Source of the DNA: an uncultured Desulfobulbaceae bacterium
Lineage (GTDB): Bacteria > Desulfobacterota > Desulfobulbia > Desulfobulbales > BM004
Length of the DNA: 64,000 nucleotides
Reading direction: 5' to 3'
NCBI GenBank assembly: GCA_947259115.1
Contig: CAMYKS010000001.1
Span: 60,237-124,236, forward strand
Shown here: piece by piece, positions 7,854-16,477 of the stretch
How positions within the stretch are numbered: the stretch's first letter is position 1
Layout of the letters: each line of letters begins with the position of its first letter
The notes under the pieces: model-generated
Database searches by the model: none
Told to the model about the DNA's origin: nothing
Seen by the model: only the letters and a program-made list of their open reading frames with translations
Position numbers and translations under genes: made by a program

Positions 7854-9311
7854 ATGAAATGGCCGTGGTCTGGATCTATTGCCCAAAGAATTAAATGGGC
7901 TTTCTACGTTCTTATGGCTTTGGTGGCGCTGGGTCTTATTCTGTCCTGGATCAACATGGGACAGATCAGCACCAAGATTGACGCCTTAAAAACGACATCG
8001 GAGTTTCTTGATACGGTTTTGGAAATACGCCGATACGAAAAAAACTGGATTATTTATAGAGACATTCCTGACTTCAATATCAACCAGGAAAGGGTTGACG
8101 AAGCATTGAAGCTGTTGGAAGATCATGCAGAGGTGTTTGGTGAATTTGCCCCTGAAATTACGATAAGCAGCCTGCAGGATATTTTGAAAAGTTACCAGGC
8201 GCTCATGCAGGAAGAATTAGAGTTCATGGATTCAGGACAGGGGCACCACCTCCTTGAGAAGATTCGTAAGGAGGGGCATGGAATGATCACCATTGCAGAG
8301 TCTATGGACAACGCGACGAGAATGTCTATTACAGTAACCCTCCAAAATATTACCGTGAAAGGTATTGGGTTTATAATCCTTGTGGCCATTGTAGCATTCT
8401 TTCTTGGTCAACAGCTTACAATCTCCGTTGTCAGGCCCCTCAAACAAATTGTCGAATGTACACAGGAAATTGCTTCTGGAGATGTTAAGAGGTTTGATCA
8501 GTTTAAAAGTAGCATAGACATCAGCGAGATAAATGCCGTGCTGAATGCCTTTGAAATAATGTTAACGCAATTGGAACAGCGGAAAAAAATGATCATTCAG
8601 ACTGAAAAGCTGGCCGCTGTGGGCACCCTGGTTGCCGGTATTGCCCACGAATTGAACAACCCCCTGTCAAACGCCGGAACATCTGCGCAGATTCTACTGG
8701 AAGAAATGCATGAATCGGACTCGGTGCCGCGGCAGTTTCAACTCGAGATGCTTGAACAGGTCACTGAGCAGACTGATCGGGCCCGCAAGATAGTCAAGTC
8801 CCTCTTGGAGTTTTCCCGGGAAAAGCAAATTAATCCTTTAGAGTTGAAAGTCAGCGATCTTGTGTATCGTACCATGAAAATGGTCGTCGGGGAAATGCCC
8901 GATCAGGCTGAACCTCAGGTGATTGTTGAAAACGATGGGGTTTTTTGGGGAGATAAGCTGCGCCTGCAGCAGGCCCTGGTCAATCTTCTTATGAATGCCT
9001 TTCAGGCTGCGGGGGATAATGCCATGATAACCTTAAGGGGCAATTTAGATGTCTCGAAGCATCAGGTGCGTCTGGAAGTGGAGGACAATGGGCCCGGCAT
9101 TCCGCATGAAATCTTAAAAAGTATTTTTGATCCCTTTTTCTCCACTAAAGATGTAGGACAAGGGGCGGGGTTGGGACTTGCCATCACCCATGAAATCATT
9201 ACCAAACATGGGGGCAATATTTCTGTGGAAAGCGAACTGAAGAAAGGAACAAAATTCATTATAACGCTTCCCACGGATAAATGTGACTTGCCGGAGATTG
9301 TTTCTGTATGA
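7854..9311 (+). CDS. Membrane sensor histidine kinase (HAMP-HisKA-HATPase)
   Basis: The protein has 485 residues. TM1 is at about 14-35 and TM2 at about 169-190; the periplasmic segment between them contains TVLEIRRYEKNW, a motif shared with the paralog at 13072. HAMP (about 190-240) is followed by HisKA with His265 in GIAHELNNPLSN. The ATPase has an N box (NLLMNAFQAAG), DNGPGIP and GAGLGLAITHE. The subfamily is NtrB/AtoS-like. Its stop overlaps the start of the NtrC-type regulator by four bases (ATGA), so the two form a pair. It may also phosphorylate the receiver domain of the Lon protein 63 bp upstream. The periplasmic signal is unknown. Confidence 0.9.
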   Translation: MKWPWSGSIAQRIKWAFYVLMALVALGLILSWINMGQISTKIDALKTTSEFLDTVLEIRRYEKNWIIYRDIPDFNINQERVDEALKLLEDHAEVFGEFAPEITISSLQDILKSYQALMQEELEFMDSGQGHHLLEKIRKEGHGMITIAESMDNATRMSITVTLQNITVKGIGFIILVAIVAFFLGQQLTISVVRPLKQIVECTQEIASGDVKRFDQFKSSIDISEINAVLNAFEIMLTQLEQRKKMIIQTEKLAAVGTLVAGIAHELNNPLSNAGTSAQILLEEMHESDSVPRQFQLEMLEQVTEQTDRARKIVKSLLEFSREKQINPLELKVSDLVYRTMKMVVGEMPDQAEPQVIVENDGVFWGDKLRLQQALVNLLMNAFQAAGDNAMITLRGNLDVSKHQVRLEVEDNGPGIPHEILKSIFDPFFSTKDVGQGAGLGLAITHEIITKHGGNISVESELKKGTKFIITLPTDKCDLPEIVSV

Positions 9312-10654
9312 AAAAAACACGAATTCTTATAGTCGATGATGAAACAATCGCCTTGCGAAACCTTGAATATATCATGAAAAAGGAAGGCTATGATGTGAAA
9401 AGCACCCTGAGCGGATTACAGGCCGTTAAGATGCTTGCGAAAGCAGGTGAAAACGAATTTGATGTGGTGCTTACAGACCTGAAAATGCCCGACATGGACG
9501 GCATGGGTGTCCTTGCACAAGCGCGGCGGTTATGTCCCGATACTGAGGTGATTATGGTGACCGGCTATGCAACGATGGATTCTGCCATCGAAGCTGTGAA
9601 GGCCGGGGCCTATCATTACGTGTCCAAGCCGTTTAAACTTGAAGAAGTCCGGCGGGTGGTTAAAAAGGCACTGGAAAAAAGGGCACTGAAGCTGGAAAAC
9701 CGGAGGCTTAGGGAGAAACTTGCCACAATAAACGGTGTAAACATTATTGCCGAAGATGCTGACATGCGAAAAGTTTTGAGTACCGCAAAACTAATTGCAC
9801 AAAGCGATGTCAGTATCCTGATCACCGGGGAGTCCGGCACGGGCAAGGAGCTTATGGCCCGTTTTATCCATGAGCAAAGCCCCCGCGCCAATGGACCTTT
9901 CATGGGCATTAACTGCGGCGTATTCACGGAAGAACTCCTTTCCAATGAACTTTTCGGACATGAAAAGGGTTCTTTTACCGGGGCGGACCAAAGAAAAAAA
10001 GGCCTTATCGAAACAACAGCAGGCGGGACGCTTTTATTAGACGAGATTACAGAAATGTCGCCCGGAATGCAGGTGAAATTATTGCGCACGTTGCAGGAAA
10101 GGGAAATTCTGCGGATCGGCTCAACGGAGCCGGTCAAGATAGATATCCGTTTTGTGGCAACCACCAACCGGGATATCCTCAAAATGGTCAGTGATGGCCA
10201 TTTTCGGCAGGATCTTTACTTTCGCATCAATGTGATGAATATATATCTGCCGCCATTGGCTAAGAGACGACAGGACATTCCCCTGCTGACAAATCATTTT
10301 ATAAATAAGTACAACTCCCGTTCGAACAAAAAAGTTACGGGTGTTTCGCCTGAGGCCATGCGGCAGTTGATGGTGTATGACTTCCCGGGGAATGTGCGTG
10401 AACTGGAGAATATTGTCGAGCGTGCCATTGTTTTAGCCCGGGGTGAGACGATCGAAATTGAACACCTGCCTGAAATGGCAGTCCATACATTCCGGTCCAA
10501 TAAGGGGAACATGCCTTCTTTGGACGATCAAGAGCGAAGTTACATAGAATGGGTATTGGATCAGACTGACGGCAATAAAACTAAAGCTGCCGAGATACTC
10601 GGTATTGACCGGGTTTCTCTTTGGCGGAAACTTAAGAAATACGCCATTAACTGA
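9308..10654 (+). CDS. NtrC-family sigma-54-dependent response regulator
   Basis: The 448-residue protein has a receiver domain at 1-120 with DDE at 10-12, phosphoacceptor D57 and K107-type lysine in SKPF. The central AAA+ domain has GESGTGKE and DEITEMSPGMQ. The C-terminal Fis-type helix-turn-helix reads NKTKAAEILGIDRVSLWRKL. The sigma-54-contacting loop reads GSFTGA instead of GAFTGA; serine variants at this position are known in working family members. It overlaps the kinase gene. It is the natural candidate to bind the GTTGCA dyads near the sigma-54 promoters at 5394 and 12155. Confidence 0.93.
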   Translation: MKKTRILIVDDETIALRNLEYIMKKEGYDVKSTLSGLQAVKMLAKAGENEFDVVLTDLKMPDMDGMGVLAQARRLCPDTEVIMVTGYATMDSAIEAVKAGAYHYVSKPFKLEEVRRVVKKALEKRALKLENRRLREKLATINGVNIIAEDADMRKVLSTAKLIAQSDVSILITGESGTGKELMARFIHEQSPRANGPFMGINCGVFTEELLSNELFGHEKGSFTGADQRKKGLIETTAGGTLLLDEITEMSPGMQVKLLRTLQEREILRIGSTEPVKIDIRFVATTNRDILKMVSDGHFRQDLYFRINVMNIYLPPLAKRRQDIPLLTNHFINKYNSRSNKKVTGVSPEAMRQLMVYDFPGNVRELENIVERAIVLARGETIEIEHLPEMAVHTFRSNKGNMPSLDDQERSYIEWVLDQTDGNKTKAAEILGIDRVSLWRKLKKYAIN

Positions 10655-10663
10655 TCAACTGTA

Positions 10664-11116
10664 TTAATGACCTACTGACAACAGGCCGCTGGCTGCCAGG
10701 GCCAGGATGACAGCCTCGGCCAAAGCCATGATGGCGTAGGCCTTGTCACCCCTTCGGAAGAGGCCGGGGACGATGGCAAGGTAGCAGATTATGGTCACAC
10801 CGGAGAGGATGGCCACCGGGATGAAATTGATAAAATCACCCTTGCCGATGAGCTTCACCCAGGCCCAGCCGGTGGGCAGATGCTCCAAGTGCAGAAAGTT
10901 ATTGTTGATTGCCACAAGATAATCGTGGACCGGTTGATTCCAGTAACCGGAAATTTCACTCAGCGGAATTGCGGGGTCCATAATGCCGAAGACGTAAAGG
11001 GCAAAGGTAACGAATAATAAAACCAGGCCGACGAACATTCCTTTGCCCAATATTTTGGCATACAAAAGCTGCTCTTCTGTGGCCTGTGAAGTCATTTTTA
11101 CTGTTAATTCTTTCAT
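10664..11116 (-). CDS. Small membrane protein paired with the TauE permease
   Basis: The 150-residue protein has about three to four membrane helices (residues 27-48, 98-120, 130-148) and a loop with YWNQPVHDYL and LEHLPTGWAWVKLIGKGDF. AAGGAG precedes the ATG. It lies 21 bp after the TauE-type permease gene on the same strand, so it is very likely co-transcribed. Short membrane partners (for example DUF1634) are known next to TauE-like permeases, but I cannot assign this one to a named family by eye. A role as accessory subunit of the anion exporter is inferred. Confidence 0.7.
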   Translation of the reverse strand: MKELTVKMTSQATEEQLLYAKILGKGMFVGLVLLFVTFALYVFGIMDPAIPLSEISGYWNQPVHDYLVAINNNFLHLEHLPTGWAWVKLIGKGDFINFIPVAILSGVTIICYLAIVPGLFRRGDKAYAIMALAEAVILALAASGLLSVGH

Positions 11117-11137
11117 TATTGAATTCTCCTTCCAACA

Positions 11138-12115
11138 TTAAAAAAAGTCAATGCCGAGACCTTTGGTCAGGGCCTTGATTCCGGCAAAGGCAAGTATTAC
11201 GATAACCATCCAGCGGATAAAGGCGGGTTTGGCAACCTTCAAAATCCGGACACCGATAAAGGAGCCAAGCATGATGCCAATCAGGGACGGTATAACCATC
11301 ATTGGGATGACACAGCCTTTATTTAAATAAATCCAGGCAGCAGATGTGTCGGTTATGGACAGGAGGAACTTGCTGGTGGCAACCGATATTTTCAGGGGTG
11401 CACCCATCATCAGGTTCAGAACAGGTACGTTGGCCCAACCTGCACCCAGACCGAACATGCCTGCCATAAAACCGATGATGATAAAGGAGGCAAGCCCCAA
11501 GGGAGTGCGGTGCACACACCAGTCGATATCCTTACCGCTGCTCGCTTCATGGTAAATGCCGCAAATGCGCAGGGCAGAGGAAAGGGGATCTGCCTGCTTG
11601 ACTTCAGGATATTCAGATTTTTTTGCGGTGAACATGATGACAACAATGCCCAGAATGGTGGCGCCGAGGAGTATCTGGACAATATGAGTGGGCAGGGCCA
11701 GGCCGACCATGGCGCCGACAATGGCCATTGTTGATGCAATAAGCGCCACCGGGATGGCCAGCCTCAGGCTGGCCATGTTCATCTTCAGAAGACCGGGACC
11801 TGCTGCCAGTGCTCCGCAAAGGGCAACCAGAAGACCGGTGCCGCGGACAAAGTCAAGATGGAAGGGAAAAAAACCGCTGATGATCGGTACATAGAGCACG
11901 CCACCACCGACACCGCCGAGCACGGCAATGATTCCCATTACAAAGGTTACAACCAGCAGAATCAAGGGCCACATCCACCAGGCCATATCGCTGTCCACGG
12001 GTACGGGAGCAGATGCGGTGGCCTCACTTGCAAACGCCCAAACAGGACTTAAAGTCAGGGCGCAAACAAGGGCGGCATATATTCCCCCAAGTTTATGCAA
12101 CATGCTTTTTGTCAT
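11138..12115 (-). CDS. TauE/SafE-family permease with N-terminal signal sequence
   Basis: The 325-residue protein uses the ATG at 12115, which has AGGAGG five bases upstream; the longer frame from 12172 adds a hydrophilic stretch with no ribosome site. The N-terminus looks like a signal peptide or first helix. The TauE repeats follow: GGVGGGVLYVPII near 70-82 and MFGLGAGWANVPVLN in the second half. A soluble insert around 180-215 separates the two halves. The family exports sulfite, sulfoacetate or related anions, or takes up organosulfonates. A sigma-54-like promoter and three dyad elements lie upstream. The small membrane protein gene follows. Confidence 0.85.
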   Translation of the reverse strand: MTKSMLHKLGGIYAALVCALTLSPVWAFASEATASAPVPVDSDMAWWMWPLILLVVTFVMGIIAVLGGVGGGVLYVPIISGFFPFHLDFVRGTGLLVALCGALAAGPGLLKMNMASLRLAIPVALIASTMAIVGAMVGLALPTHIVQILLGATILGIVVIMFTAKKSEYPEVKQADPLSSALRICGIYHEASSGKDIDWCVHRTPLGLASFIIIGFMAGMFGLGAGWANVPVLNLMMGAPLKISVATSKFLLSITDTSAAWIYLNKGCVIPMMVIPSLIGIMLGSFIGVRILKVAKPAFIRWMVIVILAFAGIKALTKGLGIDFF

Positions 12116-12154
12116 TACTTCCTCCTCACTATTGTCATTGATGTGTAAATTTTG

Positions 12155-12168
12155 GCAAAAAAATGTCC
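12155..12168 (-). promoter_or_regulatory. Possible sigma-54 promoter of the TauE operon
   Basis: The minus strand reads GGACATTTTTTTGC: the GG-N10-GC spacing and the TTTGC of the -12 element are right, but the -24 element departs from TGGCAC. The start would be near 12143, giving a leader of about 28 bases. The GTTGCA dyad about 95 bp upstream supports it. Confidence 0.5.
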
Positions 12169-12179
12169 CCATGAAAAAA

Positions 12180-12390
12180 ATGAGTGGCTATTCATAATGC
12201 TTTACAATAGGAAATGTCAAGACTATCTGAAATTTTTTTGTTTTTTGCAACACCTGCGCTGCAAAGTGCAACAAAAAAAAGGAAAACAGCATATCATTAA
12301 ACCGGGACCTTTTTTTGTTTTTAACCGGCAACCGGCCATCCAATCCCTGGCTAATTTTCTTGACAATCCCCAAAATGAATGGTTATTCAT
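12180..12390. promoter_or_regulatory. Two ATGAAT-N4-ATTCAT dyads and one GTTGCA dyad upstream of the TauE gene
   Basis: ATGAGTGGCTATTCAT lies at 12180-12195 and the perfect dyad ATGAATGGTTATTCAT at 12375-12390. The element GCTGCAAAGTGCAAC at 12258-12272 is the reverse complement of a near copy of the site at 5579-5593. Together they resemble an enhancer region for the sigma-54-like promoter. They match the elements near the SLC13 and stress-protein genes. Confidence 0.55.
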
Positions 12391-12702
12391 TGGATGTCAA
12401 AGGCATTTTAGCTCGCCATATTTGCACCCCCAAGCCCCGATAAACAGGGCTTCATAACAACGACAGGGCTATGACCAATGACTGATCAACCAACTGGCCG
12501 AATTTTTTAGTCTACGGTGCAGAAACTTTGCTTGAGTACTTACCCAAACGCCTTTTACAAAAAAAGGACCATAGGGGGAAGGGAGCGTTCTCAGGCGAGC
12601 AGGCGATTGAAGTGGTAAGAGGCAAGCATTTTGGCGTAGCGGATTTCGGCAACGCAAAGGGCCTAAATTGGGAAAATAAACAAGAGATTTCAAACGGTTT
12701 TA

Positions 12703-12846
12703 TTTGATCGCCCCCCAAGCAAGGGGACGGGTCTTGGGCTCCCCATCTGTCAGAATACAGTCCAAAAGTTGGGTGAAAAAATTACCTTTCAAAGGAATGT
12801 TGGGATTGGGACAGCCATTACCATTCATATTCCCGATCTGAAATAG
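12703..12846 (+). pseudogene. Remnant of a histidine kinase C-terminus
   Basis: In one frame ending at the TAG of 12844-12846 the sequence encodes KGTGLGLPICQNTVQKLGE followed by a GIGTAITIHIPDLK end. This is the G2 box and last strand of a histidine kinase ATPase domain. No HisKA domain or start is present upstream. Before it, a start-less open stretch (about 12486-12708) in the same frame is not recognisable. It is probably the relic of a kinase deleted when the two signalling modules were rearranged. The surrounding gap (12116-13071) otherwise holds only the promoter elements listed. Confidence 0.65.
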
Positions 12847-12952
12847 ACGATCCGCTGAGCATGCCGTCAATGGTTCCACACCAGAACCCTTGGGCCTGCT
12901 CCTTAAGATCGCCGGAACCGGGGAGCGGACATCCCCACTTTTCTTTATACAT
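12818..12952 (-). CDS. Possible 44-residue protein
   Basis: An ATG at 12952 with AAGGA four bases upstream opens a frame of 44 residues starting MYKEKWGCPLPGSGDLKEQ. It has two cysteines and ends in EYEW. It overlaps the end of the kinase remnant on the other strand. The composition is protein-like, but there is no family match I can name, so it may be chance. Confidence 0.3.
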   Translation of the reverse strand: MYKEKWGCPLPGSGDLKEQAQGFWCGTIDGMLSGSSISDREYEW

Positions 12953-13071
12953 CGTGTCCTTAGGCTTCAATCAGACAATCTGCTTGAATGTCGGACATTT
13001 TTTCCCATGATAGTATGCCTGTCCACTTCTGTGGGTTTGATAAATTATATTAATAATTAAGGAAGTTAGGC

Positions 13072-14505
13072 ATGAAAATCAGTCTCAGAAGAAAAATTAT
13101 CCTCTCTTTTTTAATCGGTATATTTGTCGGCGCCATAATATGGTGTCTCAGCTATTATTACCATGGTCTCCTGGGTAATGAGCTTCAGCTCATGGAAAAG
13201 AGACATACTCTCTTCAACACCATATTGGAAGCCAGACGATACGAGAAAAACTACTTTATATCTTCAGAAAAAAAAGATGCGGAGAAAGCACTTGGCTATG
13301 TTGTCGAGTCCGAGAAAAGGTTTGACGAGGTGCTAAAGATATTAAAAAAGGATGGTTTGGCAACTGATCTCAATGACTGGAGAACAAGCCTTAATGAGTA
13401 TAAGATAGCTCTCATTAATCTTTTAAAGCTACATGGAAAAGGTGCAGGTGCAGGAGAAACTGAAGAAGAGGCTGAAGATGGTAAGACGTTAAACGAAAGA
13501 GTCAAAGTCAGAATGCTGGGCAGAAAACTCACCGTCTATGTTGAGAGAACAGCAGCCAAAGAATATAAACAGGTTCAGGAGATGATCAAAAAATTCCAAT
13601 ATTATCACTTGTCAACCTTCGCGGCCCTCTCAGTTCTCGCTGCTCTTATCTCTCTTTTTTTAATCATCAATGTCAATCGTCCCCTGAAGACCATTGAAGA
13701 TGCCATTAAAAAAATAGCTAAGGGGGATTATACGAACCTGCCAACGATATCTACCGGAGACGAGTTTGAATCCCTGGTGACCAGTTTGAATAATATGATC
13801 AAAGAACTGAACAAGCGGAGCAAAATTGTCCTGCAAACTGAAAAGATGGCTTCTTTGGGCACCCTCACATCAGGAGTTGCCCATGAATTGAATAACCCAC
13901 TGAACAATATTTCCACCTCTGTCCAGATCCTGCTTGAAGAATTGGAGGAGCCCAGCCTGACATATAAAAGAGAGCTTCTGATGGAAACGGAAAAACAGGT
14001 GGAAAGAGCTAGGGATGCAGTCAAATCCCTTCTTGAATTTACCAGGGAAAGTTCCTTTAGCCCACAAATAGTGCACGTGGAGAATTTATTCTATCAAACA
14101 CTCAAATTGATCAAAGGAGAAGTGCCGCCTAACGTGAAAATCAACGTAGACGTTCCGGAAGATCTCGAGGCAAATTTGGATCCTCGCCGGATTCAACATG
14201 TTTTGATCAATCTCATCCTTAATGGGGTACAGGCCATGGAGGAAGGTGGGGTGCTTAACATCAGGGCCTCACGACAAAAGAATAGCGGTACATTTTGTCT
14301 TCAGGTGCAGGATACGGGTACGGGTATTTCGGAAGAAAACCTACCAAAGATCTTTGATCCCTTTTTCACCACGAAGGATGTTGGCAAGGGTTCGGGATTG
14401 GGGCTCTCCGTTTGCCACGGTATTATTGAACAACATGGAGGCCGAATAGAAGTTTCCAGTGCGCGGGGTAAAGGCACTACATTTAATCTCTTTATTCCTG
14501 CCTGA
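13072..14505 (+). CDS. Membrane sensor histidine kinase, paralog of the one at 7854
   Basis: The 477-residue protein has TM1 at about 8-30 and TM2 at about 180-200. A periplasmic segment between them contains TILEARRYEKNYF, matching the other kinase. HAMP (about 200-252) precedes HisKA with His271 in GVAHELNNPLNN. The ATPase has NLILNGVQAMEEGG, DTGTGIS and GSGLGLSVCHG. GGAAG lies upstream of the ATG. A PilZ gene and a receiver-Lon paralog follow on the same strand, whereas the first module has an NtrC-type regulator instead. The sensed signal is unknown, but the shared motif suggests both kinases use the same sensor fold. Confidence 0.9.
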   Translation: MKISLRRKIILSFLIGIFVGAIIWCLSYYYHGLLGNELQLMEKRHTLFNTILEARRYEKNYFISSEKKDAEKALGYVVESEKRFDEVLKILKKDGLATDLNDWRTSLNEYKIALINLLKLHGKGAGAGETEEEAEDGKTLNERVKVRMLGRKLTVYVERTAAKEYKQVQEMIKKFQYYHLSTFAALSVLAALISLFLIINVNRPLKTIEDAIKKIAKGDYTNLPTISTGDEFESLVTSLNNMIKELNKRSKIVLQTEKMASLGTLTSGVAHELNNPLNNISTSVQILLEELEEPSLTYKRELLMETEKQVERARDAVKSLLEFTRESSFSPQIVHVENLFYQTLKLIKGEVPPNVKINVDVPEDLEANLDPRRIQHVLINLILNGVQAMEEGGVLNIRASRQKNSGTFCLQVQDTGTGISEENLPKIFDPFFTTKDVGKGSGLGLSVCHGIIEQHGGRIEVSSARGKGTTFNLFIPA

Positions 14506-14551
14506 GCGGGTAATTGATCTTTTTTTGTCCTAATTATTGAAAAGGCTAATT

Positions 14552-14911
14552 ATGTTTGAAGAAAAGCGGAAATTTCAGCGATATCCGATGGTCGGAAAAG
14601 TTGTAATAACAACAAATGATGATCGGGAAATTACGGCCCATATTATGAATATATCATTTTTGGGAATATACGCATATTCAGCCCATCGGATTGCCGAAGT
14701 AACAGACATTATGATGAAGGTCATATTTCTGGATAGTAGCGGCAGAGAGCAAGAGGTCCCAATAGACGGTGAAGTTGTAAGGGTGACTGAAGTTGGAAAA
14801 GTATACGAAATGGGCATTCGCTTTTCTCATTATCTCAGTCAGCAGAATAAGCCGGTATTGTTTTGGCATCTCAGTGAAATTGCGGCTATGGTAAATGATA
14901 GTTATAACTAG
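14552..14911 (+). CDS. PilZ-domain protein (probable c-di-GMP sensor)
   Basis: The 119-residue protein uses the ATG at 14552 with AAAGG six bases upstream; a TTG at 14537 would add five residues. It begins EEKRKFQRYPM, which contains the PilZ RxxxR signature, followed by MNISFLGIYAYS, corresponding to the second PilZ motif (D/NxSxxG). The rest fits a six-stranded barrel. It probably binds c-di-GMP and passes the signal to a partner in this operon. It lies between the kinase and receiver-Lon paralog genes, 46 bp after the former and 90 bp before the latter. Confidence 0.8.
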   Translation: MFEEKRKFQRYPMVGKVVITTNDDREITAHIMNISFLGIYAYSAHRIAEVTDIMMKVIFLDSSGREQEVPIDGEVVRVTEVGKVYEMGIRFSHYLSQQNKPVLFWHLSEIAAMVNDSYN

Positions 14912-15001
14912 CTGAACGGCATTGATATTCGGGGGCTGAACAAAAAAACCAGTGTGAACAACCTTGATTTTATATTGTAAAAGGTGAAATGAGGTCAAAG
15001 C

Positions 15002-16477
15002 ATGGGCATATTCAATAAAAGGCAAGAGGATGAGGCGCCTTTAGAAATATCAGAAATAGAAGCATTAAGAAATGCCCTGCTTAACGCGAATATGCCGGCC
15101 CAGGTTGAAAAGAAAGCTCTCAAGGAGTTGGTAAGACTTTCTAAAACCCCCTCCTCTTCATCTGAATATACCATTGGCATAAATTATATCGAATATCTTG
15201 TCAGCCTTCCGTGGAACAGGATAACTGAAGATAACCTTGATATTGACTGGGCGGAGAATATTCTCAATGAAAAGCATTATGGTCTGTCTACAATTAAAGA
15301 ACGGATTCTGGAACACTTGGCGGTTAGAAAATTAAAATTATCCCGTAAACATAAGATATTGGTTGTGGATGATGAAAGAATGGCCCGTATGAACCTGGAG
15401 CATGTTCTTAGCAAGGAGGGCTATCATGTTACAACCACTGCCAGTGGGAGCGTGGCCCTGAATATTCTGGAAAAGGAAACCTTTGACGCAATTTTGACCG
15501 ACTTCAAAATGGAAAAGGTAGACGGCATGGAGATATTGGAAAAGGCCAAGACAAAATATCCCAATACCGAAGTGATCATGATCAGCGGCTATGCCACAAT
15601 GCCGACAGCAATTGAAGCCATGAAGAAGGGAGCCTACCACTTTCTTGCCAAGCCCTTGAAATTGGATGAAGTTAGATCAATCACCCAAAAGGCATTGTCC
15701 AGAAAAATGGTTCAGCTGGAAACGAAAGGGCCGGTTCTTTGCTTTGTCGGACCACCCGGCACCGGAAAAACTTCCCTGGGGAAGTCCATTGCCCGGAGTC
15801 TGGAGCGAAATTTCATCCGCATTTCTTTGGCCGGCATGAAAGACGAGGCTGAAATAAGGGGACACCGGAGAAGCCATGAGAGCTCCATGCCCGGCAGAAT
15901 AATCCGGGAGATCCGACGGGCTGAATCAAAAAACCCTGTTATCATGCTGGCTGAAATTGATAAGATCGGCAAGGATTTCAAAGGGGATCCTGCCTCGGCC
16001 TTAATGGAAATTCTCGACCCCGAGCAGAATGGACGCTTTATTGATCATTATCTGGCTGTTCCTTTTGATTTGTCACGAGTCATGTTTATTGCTACGGCCA
16101 GTAATCTTAATCCTATTCAAGAACCCCTTCTGGATCGACTGGAGGTTCTCAACCTCTCCGGATATACAGATGAAGAAAAGAAGAAGATTGCCGTCAAATA
16201 TTTGATACCCGGAGAAATAGAGGAAGCGGGACTTTCACAGCAGCAAGTGGTTTTTACCACTGAGGCGATTTATAAAATAATCAGAGAATACACCAGAGAG
16301 GCGGGACTCAGAAATCTGCAAAGGCAGATCGCTTCCATCTGCCGCAAAACGGCCCGTGAATTTGTGAAAAATAAAGAAAAAGATACAGCAATCATAATTA
16401 CTCCCGAGATAATAGAAAGCTTCCTGGGGTCCCCAAAAATCAATTTTGAGGTTGCTGAAAAGCCAACGGAGGAATAG
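15002..16477 (+). CDS. Receiver-AAA+ protein, Lon paralog with degraded Walker B and no protease domain
   Basis: The 491-residue protein aligns along its length with the receiver-Lon at 5766. It has the Lon helical segment (EYTIGINYIEYLVSLPWN), a receiver domain at about 118-232 with D167, and Walker A GPPGTGKT at 250-257. The Walker B region reads VIMLAEID: the aspartate is replaced by alanine at residue 317 (codon GCT). The frame stops at the junction to the protease domain, and homologous sequence continues in another frame after 16471. Either it is a dying pseudogene, or a receiver-AAA scaffold is kept without ATP hydrolysis or proteolysis. The receiver residues are intact, which argues for some remaining function. 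Confidence 0.8.
   Translation: MGIFNKRQEDEAPLEISEIEALRNALLNANMPAQVEKKALKELVRLSKTPSSSSEYTIGINYIEYLVSLPWNRITEDNLDIDWAENILNEKHYGLSTIKERILEHLAVRKLKLSRKHKILVVDDERMARMNLEHVLSKEGYHVTTTASGSVALNILEKETFDAILTDFKMEKVDGMEILEKAKTKYPNTEVIMISGYATMPTAIEAMKKGAYHFLAKPLKLDEVRSITQKALSRKMVQLETKGPVLCFVGPPGTGKTSLGKSIARSLERNFIRISLAGMKDEAEIRGHRRSHESSMPGRIIREIRRAESKNPVIMLAEIDKIGKDFKGDPASALMEILDPEQNGRFIDHYLAVPFDLSRVMFIATASNLNPIQEPLLDRLEVLNLSGYTDEEKKKIAVKYLIPGEIEEAGLSQQQVVFTTEAIYKIIREYTREAGLRNLQRQIASICRKTAREFVKNKEKDTAIIITPEIIESFLGSPKINFEVAEKPTEE

Noticed and set aside
12152..12457. Plus-strand frame of 101 codons upstream of the TauE gene
   Set aside because: It overlaps the promoter dyads and has no recognisable protein features or ribosome site.
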